Counted from the stretch's first letter, positions 1 to 8,138 are shown. The stretch: DNA of 13,151 nt from an uncultured Burkholderiales bacterium (GCA_903904635.1 CAIVDH010000052.1:1-13151); one strand, 5' to 3'. Translations and numbers: made by a program. The notes: generated by a model from the sequence alone, not told the origin.

Positions 1-2
1 AC

Positions 3-1802
3 AGTAGCGACAGCCAACCTCACCGCTACCCGGATGTGATACTTATTTCGACTAGCGATGACTTTCAATCAGACAATAATGATCTGCTGCATGAAGCGCA
101 GCATTTCGGTCTGGATGTTGAAACAGTCATGATGGAAACAAAAAATGGCAGCGACTTGCGTAAAAAAATTCAGCAACTGCATCGCCAACACAGGCTGGGG
201 CCCGATACACAAGTACTGATCTCGCTCCACGGCGTAGTGGATAAAAGAGGCATCCATCGTCTTAGTGGCAATCGCGATAATTTTATAGTGACGACCAGAT
301 TACTGGAATTGCTACGTAAACCCCCACCAGGCTGTACGCCACAAAAATGGAATGGAAATATCCATATCAACGCCTGCAAAATTGGGCTCATACGTGAAAA
401 ACTTAATCGTATGGAAGGTACTTATTTTCTTTATGGCGGGAAAAAAAATACCTTAACTATTGATGGCACCGAGACATTCCTGAATTTATTGCGATTAATA
501 GGAGAAAGTAAAAAAACCAAGATTGAGGACCAAACCTATCCAGGAATCAGCGCCGAAGAATTATTTTATGAAGCTGCAAATTTTAGTGGCGAAACAGTTT
601 CATTACACAAAGATAAAAATTCTTGGGTCAGCAATGCGACAGCGCCTAAAACTGGCAATTTAAACATACGTAAACAACAAATCATTCTTCAGGCTCAACG
701 TTCAATACGAACAAGGCTATTAAAGAGTAAACCGGAAAAAGTAAAAATAATTCTGGATCGCTCAGATAAAAATTTAGTGAATATGTTTTTGGAAGGAAGT
801 GCGCCTATACATGATGCAGCATACTCAAAAATTAGTCGCATAGAAAAAATAAATTTACTATTAGAAGCTGGCGCTTATATCAACGCAAAAGATGAATTCG
901 GAGATACGGTATTAATGATTGCTGCCCGAAATGACGACTGCGAACTTGTCAAAACGCTTTTGTGCGCAGGCGCTGATCCTAATATCGCCAACGAAAAGGG
1001 TTTTCGTCCGATCCATGAAGTAATTAAAAATGAAAATATTCAGTCATTGGAATTTCTGCTAAAAAATGGCTCGATAAATAATTCACTTGATGAACAGGTT
1101 ATTGAACCTATTTTTTATGCTATTGAAAATAAAAATGAAGAAGTTATCTTAACCATACTTCAACATGCCAAGATAGATTTTGAAATGGAAGATGAAAATG
1201 GTGATCATGTTTTTGCAGCCGCCTGCAAAACATTAAGTGAGAATGTCATAGTAAAAATGTTAATGCTAGGGGCCGATCCGCTTGAACCCGATTGGGACAA
1301 CATAACACCACTAGAATTAGCAGTAACGAATAATGATGCCAGGCTTGTATTTGCCATGCTGACGATTCCCAAAGTCATTTGGCCCGGAAATACATTAATG
1401 AAGAAAATAATTTCTATTAATGATCATCAGATAAAAAACGAAGACATGACGCTGTTTTTTGAAAAGTTACAAGAAATTTCAGAAATTTTAAATAATCCAA
1501 AACTGATTAATAAACCTGAATTAAACGGCCTTACACCGTTACAAGCGGCTGCTAAAAACGGAAACTGGCTTAAAGCAGATCTGCTGATTAAAGCCGGAGC
1601 TGATATTGATCTGGATCCCACAAATTCGGGTACACCGCTGATTTTTTTCGCAGCAAATGGTGATACAAGCATTGTGGATTTACTTTTGATGTATGGCGCA
1701 AATATTGCCATAGAAGATAAAAACGGGAAAACAGCAATAGATCTGGCACGAGAAAATGGTCACACCATAATCGTAAAATTGCTTGAAGATGCTGTAATTT
1801 AA
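3..1802 (+). CDS. Caspase/CHAT-like (clan CD) protease domain fused to ankyrin repeats; 5' end outside the window
   Basis: The reading frame is open to the left edge. The first possible start inside (GTG at 36) has no Shine-Dalgarno sequence and falls in what looks like the first beta strand, so the true start is probably upstream. Numbering residues from that GTG, about 1-165 look like a clan CD cysteine peptidase fold. A hydrophobic strand ends in LISLHG (His65-Gly66), and a second strand ends in HINACKIG (Cys114 after Ala). The His/Cys spacing, the strand before each residue and the ACxxG ending fit caspase, metacaspase or CHAT families. About 165-250 is an unassigned linker. About 254-588 holds eight or nine ankyrin repeats, several degenerate, with clear cores such as TPLQAAAKNGN and LLIKAGADI and a break near 453-495. 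No signal peptide or membrane segment is visible in the part present. The gene is AT-richer than the core genes, which suggests acquisition. Ankyrin repeats are confident; the protease assignment comes from motif reading; role and substrate are unknown. Confidence 0.8.
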   Translation, partial: SSDSQPHRYPDVILISTSDDFQSDNNDLLHEAQHFGLDVETVMMETKNGSDLRKKIQQLHRQHRLGPDTQVLISLHGVVDKRGIHRLSGNRDNFIVTTRLLELLRKPPPGCTPQKWNGNIHINACKIGLIREKLNRMEGTYFLYGGKKNTLTIDGTETFLNLLRLIGESKKTKIEDQTYPGISAEELFYEAANFSGETVSLHKDKNSWVSNATAPKTGNLNIRKQQIILQAQRSIRTRLLKSKPEKVKIILDRSDKNLVNMFLEGSAPIHDAAYSKISRIEKINLLLEAGAYINAKDEFGDTVLMIAARNDDCELVKTLLCAGADPNIANEKGFRPIHEVIKNENIQSLEFLLKNGSINNSLDEQVIEPIFYAIENKNEEVILTILQHAKIDFEMEDENGDHVFAAACKTLSENVIVKMLMLGADPLEPDWDNITPLELAVTNNDARLVFAMLTIPKVIWPGNTLMKKIISINDHQIKNEDMTLFFEKLQEISEILNNPKLINKPELNGLTPLQAAAKNGNWLKADLLIKAGADIDLDPTNSGTPLIFFAANGDTSIVDLLLMYGANIAIEDKNGKTAIDLARENGHTIIVKLLEDAVI

Positions 1803-1905
1803 TTTAGGCAGACAGTGCAGCGTCAAACGCATTTTTCCTGAAAATAACAAGCGCGCATTAGCCCCATAGCTGACTTATACGAGCTTATTATTTATCTCCG
1901 AATTT

Positions 1906-2379
1906 TTAAGTATCTGAATATTTAGCTGTCCAGTTCTCTTGCGCTACCAAAAATAAATTGCCACTGTAGCGCCTTGCATAGTCATCGCATCGAATATTTT
2001 TCTGTAAGTTAGAACAAGAAGAAATATAAGTGATATGACCGTTTGACACATGCGTAATCAAGTCGAGTGTGAATTCATCCTCGCTGCCCCCAGCAGAAAA
2101 TCGCGTTTTATTTTCCTTAACAAGTGCCAGACTAGGCAGCGTCTTGCCAGAGATTTTGCAACTCGGGCGGGTAATACGCAAAATACGCAGGTTCAGAGAT
2201 TTGGCTGCAACAATCAGTGTATGCGTTGTGTAGGGTGGTCGGAACTGCTGAACCAGTGCTTCTGCATCAAACGGCATACGTTTTAATGTACAGACACTGC
2301 CTAGCGCCCAAATTAAATCATTTTTTTTTAGATTTTCGTGTTCTGCGGAGGTCCGCTTATGTATGCGGAGAAATGCCAT
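1906..2379 (-). pseudogene. C39-like N-terminal domain of a type I secretion ABC transporter, truncated (relic or stand-alone domain)
   Basis: This 157-codon frame resembles the first ~150 residues of HlyB-type transporters of betaproteobacteria. It carries a WALGSVCTLKRMPFD segment, then LVQQFRPPYTTHTLIVAAK, then strands ending in SGNLFLVAQE. In full-length family members this C39-like domain lacks peptidase activity, binds unfolded substrate, and is followed by a six-helix membrane domain and an ATPase of roughly 550 residues. Here a TAA ends the frame just after the domain. The next ~100 bases hold no membrane segment in any frame, so most of the gene is missing. I chose ATG at 2379 because AGGTGG lies 8 nt upstream; a GTG at 2391 falls inside that ribosome binding site. 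A run of nine A bases occurs near codon 20. The gene converges with the ankyrin gene across 103 bp. It could instead be a functional small protein; the family match is by motif recall. Confidence 0.6.
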
Positions 2380-2414
2380 GATGTTTGCCACCTATCAGAT
2401 ACTGAAAGGAAGCA

Positions 2415-2443
2415 AATTTATTTTTGTAAAGATTATTGGTCAA
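2415..2443 (-). promoter_or_regulatory. Sigma70-type promoter for the C39-like gene
   Basis: On the minus strand, TTGACC (2443-2438) and TAAATT (2420-2415) are separated by exactly 17 bp. They match the -35 consensus at five of six positions and the -10 at four of six. Transcription would start near 2408, giving a leader of roughly 30 nt that contains the AGGTGG ribosome binding site before the ATG at 2379. This is prediction by eye only, in an AT-rich stretch where chance matches are common. Confidence 0.45.
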
Positions 2444-2562
2444 TCTTGATTTGTACTGTATGCCAAACTTGTACAGCATTAGCGAGTGGGCGCATGTAAA
2501 TGAACATACTGATTCCAATTGTGCGTTAAACGAAATATCACAGCATAAAAATCAACTACTGC

Positions 2563-3354
2563 TCAAATAACGGACTGCCCCAGTCGTCTGGCCAACTCAA
2601 CAAACTGTACTAATGGCACAGTCTCAGGGCGCGCCTGTGGATTAAGACCCGCATCAATTAATTGATTTTCGGTGAAGAGATCTGAGAGGCAATTACGAAG
2701 TACTTTACGTCGCTGCGAAAAAGCTTTGGTCACGACCTGTTCGAGTTTGCGCTGCTCGCAATCTAATGGCTGGGCAATCGGTTGCATACGCACGATGGCA
2801 GAATCCACTTTGGGTGGCGGGTCGAATGCAGTTGGTGGCACGATGAAAAGTAATTGCATCTGATAGCGCCATTGCAGCATGACAGAAAGCCTGCCGTATT
2901 CTTTACCACCAGGCGCAGCTACCATGCGCTGCACGACTTCTTTTTGCAGCATGAAATGCTGGTCTTCTATCAGATGGGTATATTGGGTCAGATGAAAGAG
3001 TAGTGGGCTGGAAATGTTATAGGGAAGATTACCTACAACACGCAACTTGCGCCCTGGTGCCTCTGAAGATTTTGCCAGCGCACCAAAATCAAACTGTAAC
3101 GCATCACCGGAATGAATAATGAGCTTGTCCGGATTGAATTTTTTTTGCAGTATGGTCACCAGATCTCTATCTAGTTCGACTACTTGCAGCTTGTTTAATT
3201 CTTTAAGTAGTAATGCAGTCATTGCACCCTGCCCCGGGCCGATTTCGACCATATTGTCGTCTGGCTGCGGCGCAATCATCTGGATAATGTCTTGCAGAAC
3301 AAATTGGTCAGTTAAAAAATTCTGACCGAATCGTTTTTTGGCAAAGTGCTTCAT
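2563..3354 (-). CDS. rsmA: 16S rRNA (adenine1518-N6/adenine1519-N6)-dimethyltransferase RsmA (KsgA)
   Basis: RsmA uses S-adenosylmethionine to dimethylate two adjacent adenines in the 3' terminal hairpin of 16S rRNA, a late small-subunit maturation step; its loss gives kasugamycin resistance. The 263-residue protein has the family's usual length. It shows the N-terminal FGQNFL signature (9-14), SAM-binding motif I VEIGPGQG (36-43), acidic ligands in VELDRD (59-64) and GDALQFD (83-89), and the catalytic NLPY motif (109-112). The frame is open 19 codons further upstream, but ATG at 3354 is preferred: it yields the standard [12 protein letters not shown]-terminus and overlaps the pdxA stop as ATGA, implying translational coupling. 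It is the last gene of the lptD-surA-pdxA-rsmA operon here. I saw no rho-independent terminator after it. Confidence 0.97.
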   Translation of the reverse strand: MKHFAKKRFGQNFLTDQFVLQDIIQMIAPQPDDNMVEIGPGQGAMTALLLKELNKLQVVELDRDLVTILQKKFNPDKLIIHSGDALQFDFGALAKSSEAPGRKLRVVGNLPYNISSPLLFHLTQYTHLIEDQHFMLQKEVVQRMVAAPGGKEYGRLSVMLQWRYQMQLLFIVPPTAFDPPPKVDSAIVRMQPIAQPLDCEQRKLEQVVTKAFSQRRKVLRNCLSDLFTENQLIDAGLNPQARPETVPLVQFVELARRLGQSVI

Positions 3355-4397
3355 GAAAGATGTATCGCCATCTGACAAGCAACGCGTATCGCTTCTATCA
3401 TGCTGCCGCAATCTGCATTGCCCGAGCCAGCTGCTGCCAGGTCGAGTGCCGTTCCATGATCAACTGAGGTGCGAATGATAGGTAACCCTAATGTGATGTT
3501 GACGCCACGTCCGAAGCTGGCATGTTTTAGTACAGGTAAACCCTGATCGTGATACATGGCCAGCACGCAGTCTGCTTCTTTCAAATATTTTTCTTGAAAT
3601 AATGTATCAGCCGGATAGGGCCCTGATATTTTCCAGCCTAGTGCTTGTGCCACCTTGATTACCGGAGTGATGACATCAATTTCTTCACGTCCCAGATAGC
3701 CGCCCTCACCGGCATGCGGGTTTAATCCTGCGACCAGAATGCGGGGACTAGCGATGCCGAAACGCTGTTGCAGATCATGATGGATGATGGTGATAGTTTT
3801 TAGCAGACTGTCGAACTGTATCGCTGAAGGTACATCTTTGAGTGCCAGATGGGTGGTCGCTAGCGCTACCCGCAAGCTGTCCGCCGCTGCGCCGCCGGCA
3901 AGCATCATCACGACCTGATCAGTATCAGTCTTAGCTGCAAGATATTCGGTATGACCGGTAAAGGCGATACCCGCATCATTGATAACGCTTTTTTGTACAG
4001 GTGCCGTGACGATTGCGTCAACATGCCGTTCACGGGCCGCATCGATAGCAAGATCGAGCATTTGTATAACTGCTGCGCCATTACGCGCATCAAGCTTGCC
4101 TGCTACGACTGGAGCCTGCACAGGGCTATCCAACACATACAGACATTGACTTTGCTTTTGCATGGCGTTGAATTGTGCCGCAGTAGCGCAGGGTGTGACA
4201 ACCATGCCGGGAGCGAGGTGCTCAGCTAATGCCGTTATCTGCAACGCGTCACCAATTAGCAAAAAATCAGCAAGGTCTTGTGTTTGCAGCACAGCTCGGA
4301 TGGAAATTTCCGGTCCTATTCCCGCAGGCTCACCACAGGTAATGGCGATAACTGGCCGCAAAACCTTAGGCAGGGAAAATTGATCGGGCAGGTTCAA
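3351..4397 (-). CDS. pdxA: 4-hydroxythreonine-4-phosphate dehydrogenase PdxA
   Basis: PdxA oxidises 4-phosphohydroxy-L-threonine with NAD(P)+ in the DXP-dependent pathway to pyridoxal phosphate; its unstable product is used by PdxJ. It is a cytosolic, metal-dependent homodimer. The 348-residue protein shows the N-terminal [11 protein letters not shown] segment (21-31; Glu where many homologues have Asp) and the metal-ligand histidines His149 (TGHTEYLA), His183 (ATTHLAL) and His283 (MYHDQGLP). It also has LNPHAGEGG (225-233) and RTSVDHGTA (309-317). The frame starts at TTG (4397), since no ATG or GTG lies between the upstream in-frame stop and the conserved N-terminus. No clear Shine-Dalgarno precedes it, so initiation may depend on ribosomes arriving from surA 32 nt upstream (see the mini-ORF). 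Its TGA overlaps the rsmA ATG. Function is certain; the exact start is less so. Confidence 0.95.
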   Translation of the reverse strand: MNLPDQFSLPKVLRPVIAITCGEPAGIGPEISIRAVLQTQDLADFLLIGDALQITALAEHLAPGMVVTPCATAAQFNAMQKQSQCLYVLDSPVQAPVVAGKLDARNGAAVIQMLDLAIDAARERHVDAIVTAPVQKSVINDAGIAFTGHTEYLAAKTDTDQVVMMLAGGAAADSLRVALATTHLALKDVPSAIQFDSLLKTITIIHHDLQQRFGIASPRILVAGLNPHAGEGGYLGREEIDVITPVIKVAQALGWKISGPYPADTLFQEKYLKEADCVLAMYHDQGLPVLKHASFGRGVNITLGLPIIRTSVDHGTALDLAAAGSGNADCGSMIEAIRVACQMAIHLS

Positions 4398-4423
4398 AAC
4401 AGACAGTCGTTATAAAAACACAT
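4394..4423 (-). promoter_or_regulatory. Possible 9-codon leader ORF coupling surA to pdxA
   Basis: Six bases after the surA stop an ATG (4423) opens a nine-codon frame encoding MCFYNDCLF. Its TGA (4396-4394) overlaps the pdxA TTG start as TTGA, the same geometry as the ATGA junction between pdxA and rsmA. It could let terminating surA ribosomes reinitiate and be delivered to the weak TTG start. No Shine-Dalgarno sequence stands before this ATG, and an ORF this short can arise by chance. Confidence 0.25.
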
Positions 4424-4429
4424 GCTGGC

Positions 4430-5821
4430 TTATTGCGCCTGAGTGGTGTCATCAAGCCTGTATTCTACGTAAGTCCGGTCACGCAGCTGGCGTAGCCAGT
4501 CTTCATAAGCATCTTCGAGTTTGCGGTCACGCAATGCCTGACGCGCAATCAATCGCTGACGTTCACGTGAAACTTCTTCTGTCTTGCGCTCTATGACTTC
4601 GATCAGGTGATAACCAAACGGTGACTCCACAGGTTCACTGACTTGCCCAGGCCGCAAAGCATTCATTGCTCGCTCGAATTCAGGTACGGTATCACCCGGA
4701 TAAACCCAACCCAGATCGCCGCCCTTGCCGGCAGATAAATCATTGGAATACAACTTGGCCAAGTCTTCAAATTTTGCAGCATTGTTGTCGAGTCGCGCTT
4801 TGAGCTCCACCATTTTGCGCCTTGCTTCATTGGCAGAAATAACTTGATTGACTTTGATGAGGATATGGCGCGCGCGCGTTTGTTGCACCATGTTCGTAGC
4901 GCCGCTTTTGACGACACTAGCACTGCGCCTGCCCGCCATCTTCAAGATATGAAACCCATTGGCGCTGCGGACTAATGGCGCAACCTCACCTTCTTTGAGT
5001 TTTTCTGTAGTTTCAACGAAGAGCTGCGGCAAGCGCGAGGGACTGCGCCAACCCAGCTGTCCACCGGTCATAGCATCACTGGCATCGGAAAAACTCGCTG
5101 CAACTTTGGAAAAATCTGCGCCAGATTTAATTTGCGCTAATGCGGTCTCTGCACGCTTGCGACGCTCTGCGATTTGATCGGCAGAAGCATTTTCTGGCAC
5201 CCGCACCAAAATATGCACGATATTAATTTCATCTTCCGCACCCTGCGCCTTGCCGGAAGATGTGGCCAGATAGTTATCGACTTCAGATTCAGTAACTTGC
5301 AGTTTGTTGTCGACTTCGCGTTCTCGCAGCCGCTGCAAAGCGATTTCTTCGCGTATCTCTTCGCGAAAACGTGTAAAAGATACGCCATCACGCTCGATCT
5401 GACCACGAAAATCTTGTATGGATAATTTATTTTGCTCAGCAATTCTGGCAACGGAACGGTCTAACATGGCGTCATCAATACGTATGCCATATTCTTTTGC
5501 CAGTTGCAACTGCGCACGATTGACTATCATGCGTTCCAGTAGCTGTTTTTTTAATACGTCACGCGAGGGCATTTGCATGTTCTGACTTTTCATGCGGCGT
5601 TCGATTAGCAGCAAACGATCTTCCAGCTCTCGCTGCGTGATGACTTCCATATTGACCACGGCAATGATGGCATCAACCAGCACTGGCTGGCGGCCAGATG
5701 CTGGTTTATCTTCCGCACTAGCCTGGGGCATTGCAAAAAATAATAGCGCTGCCAGCAAGCCCGTAAATTTCAAATGCGGTTTTGAGGTAGCTGCGAAAAT
5801 GCTGTAGGTATTTTTCATCAT
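4430..5821 (-). CDS. surA: Periplasmic chaperone / peptidyl-prolyl isomerase SurA
   Basis: SurA escorts unfolded outer-membrane proteins, including LptD, through the periplasm to the BAM complex. With the ATG at 5821 the protein has 463 residues, close to the family's usual size or slightly longer. A signal peptide is visible: a basic N-region, the hydrophobic core FTGLLAALLFFAMP, and probable cleavage after QASA (near residue 36). The SurA N-terminal chaperone domain follows (about 45-180). Two parvulin domains come next, with VHILVR...GGQLGW...GFHILKM (about 202-295) and RHILIK...GGDLGW...GYHLIEV (about 318-410), then a C-terminal helix. The start is unclear: ATGATG at 5821/5818 gives the best signal peptide but has no Shine-Dalgarno nearby. 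An in-frame TTG at 5845 follows GGAG by about 11 nt but would add MTLILIII. The lptD stop lies about 40 nt upstream, so co-transcription is likely. Confidence 0.95.
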   Translation of the reverse strand: MMKNTYSIFAATSKPHLKFTGLLAALLFFAMPQASAEDKPASGRQPVLVDAIIAVVNMEVITQRELEDRLLLIERRMKSQNMQMPSRDVLKKQLLERMIVNRAQLQLAKEYGIRIDDAMLDRSVARIAEQNKLSIQDFRGQIERDGVSFTRFREEIREEIALQRLREREVDNKLQVTESEVDNYLATSSGKAQGAEDEINIVHILVRVPENASADQIAERRKRAETALAQIKSGADFSKVAASFSDASDAMTGGQLGWRSPSRLPQLFVETTEKLKEGEVAPLVRSANGFHILKMAGRRSASVVKSGATNMVQQTRARHILIKVNQVISANEARRKMVELKARLDNNAAKFEDLAKLYSNDLSAGKGGDLGWVYPGDTVPEFERAMNALRPGQVSEPVESPFGYHLIEVIERKTEEVSRERQRLIARQALRDRKLEDAYEDWLRQLRDRTYVEYRLDDTTQAQ

Positions 5822-5862
5822 TATGATAATTAGTATCAGTGTCAATTTTTAAAAATCTCCGC

Positions 5863-8094
5863 CTAATCAGGCTGAGTAAGCTTCTGATAGCCCGGCACAT
5901 TAGCGCGCAATGCGCGCATAGGATTAGAACCTATGGTGGATAATCCATTAAATTCCAGTTGCAAGAAGAATGTCGTATTGGTTTCGTTAGCAGCGGTTGG
6001 TATACGCTGCCCTACAAAACGAAAAATCCAGCAATCCGCTCTGTACTCAACACCAAACAGTGACTGGCCTAGCCTGCTGTCTTTGATCAGATAATTCAAT
6101 CGCCCCACGCCATACCAGCGACTGCTTAATGGCCATTGGCCTGAAACGTCAAACAACTCAAAATTTGTATCCGTACCGTTGTTAAGATTACGAATGTCAC
6201 GACGATACTGCACATTCAATAATTTCATCGGTGCAGGCTGCCAGAAAGAACCAAAATTCACACGGTTAATTTCTTTGTTAGTCTGACTATATTGCAGATT
6301 ACCATCGAGGCGTAGTTCTCTGCTAACACGACCAGATGTCAGAAACAAAATATCTGACCGGGTATCTGTAGTGCCGGAAAGGGTTGAAAGTACTACGCGC
6401 TGATCTTCAAAGGCAAATCTTTGTGCCACTGCCATTCTGAGACGCTCTTCACCATTGACCTCCAAAAAACGTGAAGTCAATGCTGCTGTCACCGTATTTG
6501 CATCGCCGATACGATCGCCACCTATAAAACGATTCTCACGAAAGATTTGCGCAAAATTAAAGTCGGCTTCGTTACTATCAAATGTAGGATAAATATTGGC
6601 GTCTTGTCTGACAAACGGCGTGTAGGTATAAAACAGCCTTGGCTCCAGCGTATTTAGGGCAGGTCTGCCAAAGAAAGTTGCATCGCGTTCGAAAATTAAA
6701 CCCGAATCTATTGAAACGGTAGGCAAAACACGGCTCGGTGCATTCATGCTCGCATTCGTTACCTGATCAAGGTTATAGGTGGTGCCATGCAAGGACAGGC
6801 TGGGTCGAACAAAATAACCCGGCTTATTCAGCGCATAGGAAATGCGAGGATTAAATATCAGGCGATCGCCCTGCTCTTTCGTGGCGTGCGTAAAGCGCGT
6901 GAATTCAGAGTTCACATTCCAGCTCAAACCGCTGTCGCTATAACCAAACTGGTTCAGATTAAGTTGGGGCAGCCGGCCATACGGCGCTGTGATAGGTGCG
7001 TTCACATCCTGCAATATCTGATATTCAGTTAGACGTGCCAGTCCATTCCAACCTGGCCCTGCATAGGTGAGTTGTAAATTACGTGTGAGTAGGCGAAGTC
7101 GCGCTGCTGTACGTGAAAGAGGAAAGTCTTTGGAATAATTATCATCTGAGGCCGCATTCAGGTCAGCGTAAAAATCCAAACCGGGTGCCAGGTTATGTTT
7201 ATGTATCGTTGACAATGCATAACGACCATCGCCAATCACAGCATCAGAATTAAGAAACTCAGTACGCGTGTTACCGGAATAATCACGATCAAGATAGCGT
7301 GCATGTGCACCCATCATCAGACCGCGACGCGAAATATACTGCGGATAAAGTGTCAGATCACGATTTGGTGCAATGTCCAGGTAATAAGGCGTTGTCACTT
7401 CCAAGCCACCAGTAGTGGATGTGGCAATCGTGGGCGCAAGAAAGCCGGAGACGCGCTCCTCTGACAACGGAAAGGAAACATAAGGTGTACCAGCAATAGG
7501 TATGCCTTTAAATACCAAGACTGCGCCTTTGGCCTCTCCAATTTGACGATCATTGTCCAATGTCAGCTTGCTGGATTTCAGATACCAATCCGGATCCGGA
7601 CCTTCACATGTGGTGAACACGCCTTTAACTACTGTGACTGAATCCTGCGATTCAAAATCGATACGTTCAGCACTACCCTGCGCATTTTTGCGCAGCAAGC
7701 GATAAACCGGACTATCCATATAGCCAACACCGGTATCCATTTTCAGTTTCAATGCATTACCGGTAAAGTGATCTCCGGCGCGGTCTATGACGACATTACC
7801 TTTGGCATTAATTTTGTCATCAACGATATCGTAATCAACGCGGTCAGCTTCTATCAATGTAGGCCCACGCTCAATTTTTACGTTATTTTCCAGCTGCAAT
7901 TCACGATCCGGCCGACCACTTATTTTTTCTGCTTGCATAGACAGCGGACCATCCTGCCCGTTGCTATTTTTAGCATCTGATGTTTGCGCGCGTGCGCCCT
8001 CGGTGATTGACAGCGAAGTCAACACCAGGATAACAGCGGAAAAATAAGAAATAAATTTAATTGGGGACATGCGCCGTATCTTGGAAGGGGACAT
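5863..8094 (-). CDS. lptD: LPS-assembly outer-membrane protein LptD
   Basis: LptD, plugged by lipoprotein LptE, is the outer-membrane beta-barrel that inserts lipopolysaccharide into the outer leaflet. The 743-residue protein has a signal peptide (hydrophobic core about 18-30, likely cleavage after ARAQ near 37). A periplasmic beta-jellyroll domain of the LptA/OstA type (about 50-170) includes ENNVKIERG and NAKGNVVID repeats. A long C-terminal barrel of alternating polar and aromatic strands runs to the end. Only two cysteines are present, Cys163 (FTTCEGPDPDWYL) and Cys688 (YRADCWIFRF). They match the positions of E. coli's second N-domain to barrel disulfide, which is thus the only one possible here. 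ATG at 8094 is preceded by TAGGTG at suitable spacing; a second ATG at 8070 with the same ATGTCCCC context is an alternative that keeps the signal peptide. First gene of the operon, so its promoter probably also drives surA, pdxA and rsmA. Confidence 0.97.
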   Translation of the reverse strand: MSPSKIRRMSPIKFISYFSAVILVLTSLSITEGARAQTSDAKNSNGQDGPLSMQAEKISGRPDRELQLENNVKIERGPTLIEADRVDYDIVDDKINAKGNVVIDRAGDHFTGNALKLKMDTGVGYMDSPVYRLLRKNAQGSAERIDFESQDSVTVVKGVFTTCEGPDPDWYLKSSKLTLDNDRQIGEAKGAVLVFKGIPIAGTPYVSFPLSEERVSGFLAPTIATSTTGGLEVTTPYYLDIAPNRDLTLYPQYISRRGLMMGAHARYLDRDYSGNTRTEFLNSDAVIGDGRYALSTIHKHNLAPGLDFYADLNAASDDNYSKDFPLSRTAARLRLLTRNLQLTYAGPGWNGLARLTEYQILQDVNAPITAPYGRLPQLNLNQFGYSDSGLSWNVNSEFTRFTHATKEQGDRLIFNPRISYALNKPGYFVRPSLSLHGTTYNLDQVTNASMNAPSRVLPTVSIDSGLIFERDATFFGRPALNTLEPRLFYTYTPFVRQDANIYPTFDSNEADFNFAQIFRENRFIGGDRIGDANTVTAALTSRFLEVNGEERLRMAVAQRFAFEDQRVVLSTLSGTTDTRSDILFLTSGRVSRELRLDGNLQYSQTNKEINRVNFGSFWQPAPMKLLNVQYRRDIRNLNNGTDTNFELFDVSGQWPLSSRWYGVGRLNYLIKDSRLGQSLFGVEYRADCWIFRFVGQRIPTAANETNTTFFLQLEFNGLSTIGSNPMRALRANVPGYQKLTQPD

Positions 8095-8131
8095 CGCGCA
8101 CCTAATAGGCGCATTACTATGATGAATCCCG

Positions 8132-8138
8132 TATTATA
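8132..8138. promoter_or_regulatory. Shared divergent -10 region for lptD (minus) and amgK (plus)
   Basis: On the minus strand positions 8138-8133 read a perfect TATAAT, which would place the lptD transcript start near 8126 and give a ~30 nt leader. On the plus strand positions 8132-8137 read TATTAT, five of six consensus bases, for amgK with a start near 8144. Both lie in the near-palindrome CCCGTATTATATGGG (8128-8142). Neither strand shows a convincing -35 hexamer at 16-18 bp, so an activator may help or the true promoters may lie elsewhere. The two RNA polymerases could not bind together. Confidence 0.4.

Noticed and set aside
441..448. Run of eight A bases inside the protease-like domain of the ankyrin gene
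   Set aside because: Such runs are expected in this AT-rich, lysine/asparagine-rich gene and the frame continues normally; not strong evidence for phase variation.
1820..1836. Short hairpin GCGT-CAA-ACGC followed by five T bases after the ankyrin gene
   Set aside because: The stem has only four base pairs and the T run is short; too weak to call a terminator.
2050..2286. 78-codon plus-strand frame opposite the C39-like gene
   Set aside because: It lies wholly inside the opposite gene, shows no recognisable domain, and the minus-strand frame has the better start signals and family match.
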